From Streptomyces sp. WAC 04229 (lineage in GTDB: Bacteria > Actinomycetota > Actinomycetes > Streptomycetales > Streptomycetaceae): DNA of 43,509 nucleotides. The translations under genes were made by a program, and so were the position numbers. This document shows, one piece after another, positions 41,330 through 43,509 of the stretch; within the stretch, counting starts at the first letter, position 1; each line of letters opens with the position of its first letter. The notes under the pieces were generated by a model, which worked only from the letters and a program-made list of their open reading frames with translations, did not search any database and was not told where the DNA came from. The stretch spans positions 1 through 43,509 of the forward strand of contig NZ_QHJH01000051.1 in the NCBI RefSeq assembly GCF_003947455.1, written 5' to 3'.

Positions 41330-42579
41330 GGATCGCCATGGTGTCCGGGCACGCGAGCCCCCTCAGCGAGCCCGGCGGTGACGCCGGTGGGCTGAACGTC
41401 TACGTGGCCCGCCTCGCCGAGGAGCTGGCGGCGCGCGGCCACGACGTCACGGTGCACACCCGCCGCGACGCCGCCGACCTGCCCGCCCGGGTCGCGCTGC
41501 CCGGCGGCGCGGTCGTCGAGCACGTGCCGGCCGGTCCGCCTCGGGCGCTGCCCGTGGACGGGCTCCTGCCGCACATGGGCGGCTTCGGCGCACACCTGGC
41601 CCGGGCCTGGGCCCGGGAGGGGCCCGACGTGGTGCACGCCCACTTCTGGCTGTCCGGCCTGGCCGCGCGGACCGGCGTAGGGCCGCACGGCATCCCCCTC
41701 GTGCAGACCTTCCACACGCTCGGCACCGTCACCGGCGGCCCGCCCGAACGCGTCGGCGCCGAACGGCTGCTCGGCCGCGCCTGCCGGCGCGCCCTGGCCG
41801 TCAGCACCGACGAGGCCGACGCCCTCGGCGCCCTGGGCGTACCCGCCCGCCGGGTGTCGGTGGTGCCCTGCGGAGTGGACGCCGAGCACTTCCACCCCGC
41901 CGCCGACACCGGCCGCACCCCCGAGCGCCGCCAACGGCACCGGCTGCTCGCCTGCGGACGGCTGGTGCCCGGCAAGGGCTACGACAACGCCGTCCGCGCC
42001 CTCGCCGAGGTCCCCGACGCCGAACTCCTCGTCGCGGGCGGCCCGCCGGCCGGTGCCGTGGCGGCCGACCCGGAGGCCCGGCGCCTGACCGCGCTGGCCC
42101 GGCGCACCGGTGTCGCCGACCGGGTCCGGCTGCTGGGCGCGGTCCCCCCGGACGACATGCCCGCCCTGCTCCGCAGCGCCGACCTGGTGCTGTGCACGCC
42201 CGTCCACGAACCGTTCGGCTTCGTGCCGCTGGAGGCGATGGCGTGCGCGGTGCCCGTCCTCGCCACCGACGTCGGCGCCCACCGCGACTGCGTGGCGGAC
42301 GGCAGCACCGGCCGCCTGGTCGCGCCGGAGGACCCCGCCGCCCTCGCGGACGCCGTCCGCGCGCTCCTCGCCGAGGAACGGCTGCGCCGCCAGTACGGCA
42401 GGAACGGCCGCGAACGGGTCCTGCGGCACCACACCTGGGCCCGGGTCGCCGACGCGGTGGAACAGGTCTACCGCCTGGCCCTGCCCGAAACGCCCCCGGC
42501 GGCCGGCCCGTCAGCGCCCGACGACCGGCTCGAAGGCCTCGCGCACGTCGGCGGCGGAGGGCGTGACGGCCATCCGTGA
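41326..42579 (+). CDS. Glycosyltransferase family 4 (MshA-like GT-B)
   Basis: 417 residues; the ATG at 41326 follows AAGGAGG by seven bases. The N-terminal Rossmann domain opens MRIAMVSGHASPL and EPGGDAGGLNVYVARLAEEL, with DVVHAHFWLSGLAA. The C-terminal donor-binding domain includes LLACGRLVPGKGYDNAVRAL, VRLLGAVPPDDMPALLRSADLVL and EPFGFVPLEAMACAVPVLAT (E-x7-E motif of retaining GT4 enzymes). The pattern resembles MshA (N-acetylglucosamine inositol-phosphate transferase), but the mshA orthologue proper would not be expected next to a GT2 gene, so the acceptor is unknown. The 3' end overlaps the opposite-strand gene by 69 bases. Confidence 0.88.
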   Translation: MRIAMVSGHASPLSEPGGDAGGLNVYVARLAEELAARGHDVTVHTRRDAADLPARVALPGGAVVEHVPAGPPRALPVDGLLPHMGGFGAHLARAWAREGPDVVHAHFWLSGLAARTGVGPHGIPLVQTFHTLGTVTGGPPERVGAERLLGRACRRALAVSTDEADALGALGVPARRVSVVPCGVDAEHFHPAADTGRTPERRQRHRLLACGRLVPGKGYDNAVRALAEVPDAELLVAGGPPAGAVAADPEARRLTALARRTGVADRVRLLGAVPPDDMPALLRSADLVLCTPVHEPFGFVPLEAMACAVPVLATDVGAHRDCVADGSTGRLVAPEDPAALADAVRALLAEERLRRQYGRNGRERVLRHHTWARVADAVEQVYRLALPETPPAAGPSAPDDRLEGLAHVGGGGRDGHP

Positions 42580-43509
42580 CGGCAGACTGCCGAAGTACCC
42601 GAGCCGGCCCGGGCAGCTCTCGCCGCCCATCTGCACCCTGCGGTCGGTCACGAGCTTCCCTGTCCGCAGCGCGTACGCCTTCACCCGGACCGCCAGCTTG
42701 TTGAACCTGACACTGCCGATGCGGCCGTTGTGGTCCCGGTACCGGCACGTCTCGACTACGTCCCCCGCCTCCGTCTCGTCCGCGCACACCACCAGCGCGG
42801 CATCGGCCGCGTCGCCGGCCTTCCACGCCTCGGGCAGCTTGTCCGTGTACTCGGTGGCCTCGGTGTCGCCGACGAACAGGGCGCGGCTCTTCCCCTCGCG
42901 GTACGCGGGCGCCCCGGCGTACTTCGCCGGCTTCCGGCAGTATCCGGTGCTCATGCTCTCCGCCTCCGTCACCAGCGACCTGACGTCGCTGAGCTGGATC
43001 GCCAGGCCCGCCTTCCTGATGCCGCCGCGCGCGTCGTCCGCGCGGTCGTCGCCGGGATGCTCGTCGAGCAGCCGCTGGTACATGTCCCGGGCGTTCACCC
43101 ACTGCTCGTCGGCCAGGAGGGCGTCACCGCACTCCTTGAGCGCCCCGGGCGCTATCCGGGCCGCGGTGGCCGAGGAGGGGCCGTCGAGGGCCTTCGGCCC
43201 GGACTCGCGCTCCCGCAGCCAGTCCGCGATGTCCATGGTCCGGCAGCCGTCCTCGGTCGGCAGCCTCTTGAGGAAGTCCGTCAGCCTCGCCCCGGCCACC
43301 CGTTCGTTGCCGGGCTCGCCGAGGACGGCGCCGAGCCGTCCGAAGCCGGTCTCCAGCGCGTCCAGGTCGCCGGTCAGCCCGGTGCTCAGGTATGCGGCGG
43401 CCGTGTCCAGGCGCTCGCACACCTCGACCACGACGTCGCCCCGGGCGGCCACCGGCGCCGCGGCGAGCCGGTGGCCGCCCGCGGCGACGTCGTGGTCGAG
43501 GTGTGCGAG
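42511..43509 (-). CDS. Unrecognised protein with helical-repeat-like middle (start outside window)
   Basis: The reading frame is open from the right window edge, so the N-terminus is missing; a GTG at 43452 is only an internal possibility. The visible ~332 residues begin with a helical stretch (VVVEVCERLDTAAAYLSTGL), contain a TPR-like segment (ECGDALLADEQWVNARDMYQRLLDEHPGDDRADDARG) and a C-terminal beta-rich part with several cysteines (GYCRKPAKY, ALVVCADETE, VVETCRYRDH, ESCPGRLGYFG). The cysteine pattern suggests an exported or membrane-anchored protein, but no family is recognised. Its 3' end overlaps the glycosyltransferase gene. Confidence 0.65.
   Translation of the reverse strand, partial: LAHLDHDVAAGGHRLAAAPVAARGDVVVEVCERLDTAAAYLSTGLTGDLDALETGFGRLGAVLGEPGNERVAGARLTDFLKRLPTEDGCRTMDIADWLRERESGPKALDGPSSATAARIAPGALKECGDALLADEQWVNARDMYQRLLDEHPGDDRADDARGGIRKAGLAIQLSDVRSLVTEAESMSTGYCRKPAKYAGAPAYREGKSRALFVGDTEATEYTDKLPEAWKAGDAADAALVVCADETEAGDVVETCRYRDHNGRIGSVRFNKLAVRVKAYALRTGKLVTDRRVQMGGESCPGRLGYFGSLPSRMAVTPSAADVREAFEPVVGR

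Overview
The window is a piece of an actinobacterial chromosome, almost certainly Streptomyces. The evidence is the very high G+C with GC-rich third codon positions, frequent GTG starts, purine-rich ribosome binding sites, DUF2637, TAT-signal and gamma-butyrolactone-receptor families, and many short GTGA/ATGA gene overlaps. No tRNA, rRNA, CRISPR array, integrase or transposase was seen. Both edges cut a gene.

Left flank (1-11,958). These look like ordinary chromosomal genes: a PP2C-like phosphatase fragment, pyruvate:quinone oxidoreductase (PoxB), an RsbW-like ATPase, a DUF2637 membrane protein, an FhuF-like iron-siderophore reductase behind a perfect iron-box palindrome, a GntR/FCD regulator, a fused SecD-SecF translocase with a small exported protein upstream, a NarL-type two-component pair, and a DksA/TraR zinc-finger protein.

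Central accessory region (about 11,990-28,410). This is the most interesting part. (i) A co-oriented minus-strand operon of seven to eight genes (20,686 down to 11,993) encodes a nitronate monooxygenase-like flavoprotein, a YciI+ABM double-domain protein, a tricarballylate/fumarate-type FAD dehydrogenase, a DRE-TIM aldolase, an alpha/beta-hydrolase-like protein lacking its serine nucleophile, a fused isopropylmalate-dehydrogenase/RraA protein, a DUF6282-like amidohydrolase and a TAT-exported metallo-beta-lactamase-fold hydrolase. I do not recognise this set as a known pathway. (ii) A LysR regulator lies immediately upstream. (iii) Next comes a signalling cassette with the gene content of the mmfL-mmfH-mmfP furan/butenolide hormone loci: AfsA-type synthase, acyl-CoA-dehydrogenase-like flavoprotein and HAD phosphatase. 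Two TetR-type regulators flank it. A perfect 11-bp-arm palindrome (25,817-25,840) sits midway between the AfsA-type gene and a divergent ScbR/ArpA-like receptor gene. A second copy of the core, 16 of 18 bases identical, lies 98 bases before the LysR gene (22,158-22,175). The sequence therefore suggests the circuit hormone -> receptor -> LysR -> metabolic operon. (iv) An MFS exporter and a divergent ArsR-type regulator share a pair of near-identical 18-bp operators.

Right flank (28,415-43,509). There is a repeat-bearing spacer, a TPR protein, then a purine-catabolism block: PucR regulator, three-subunit xanthine dehydrogenase, AzgA-like NCS2 purine permease and the XdhC maturation factor. These are followed by a secreted EEP-family phosphoesterase, an SRPBCC protein, and a glycosyltransferase operon (GT2 and GT4) in which two tiny arginine/proline-rich ORFs are linked to the enzymes by GTGA/ATGA overlaps. 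The window ends in a fragment of an unrecognised protein on the minus strand.

All functional statements come from reading motifs by eye; no database search was run.
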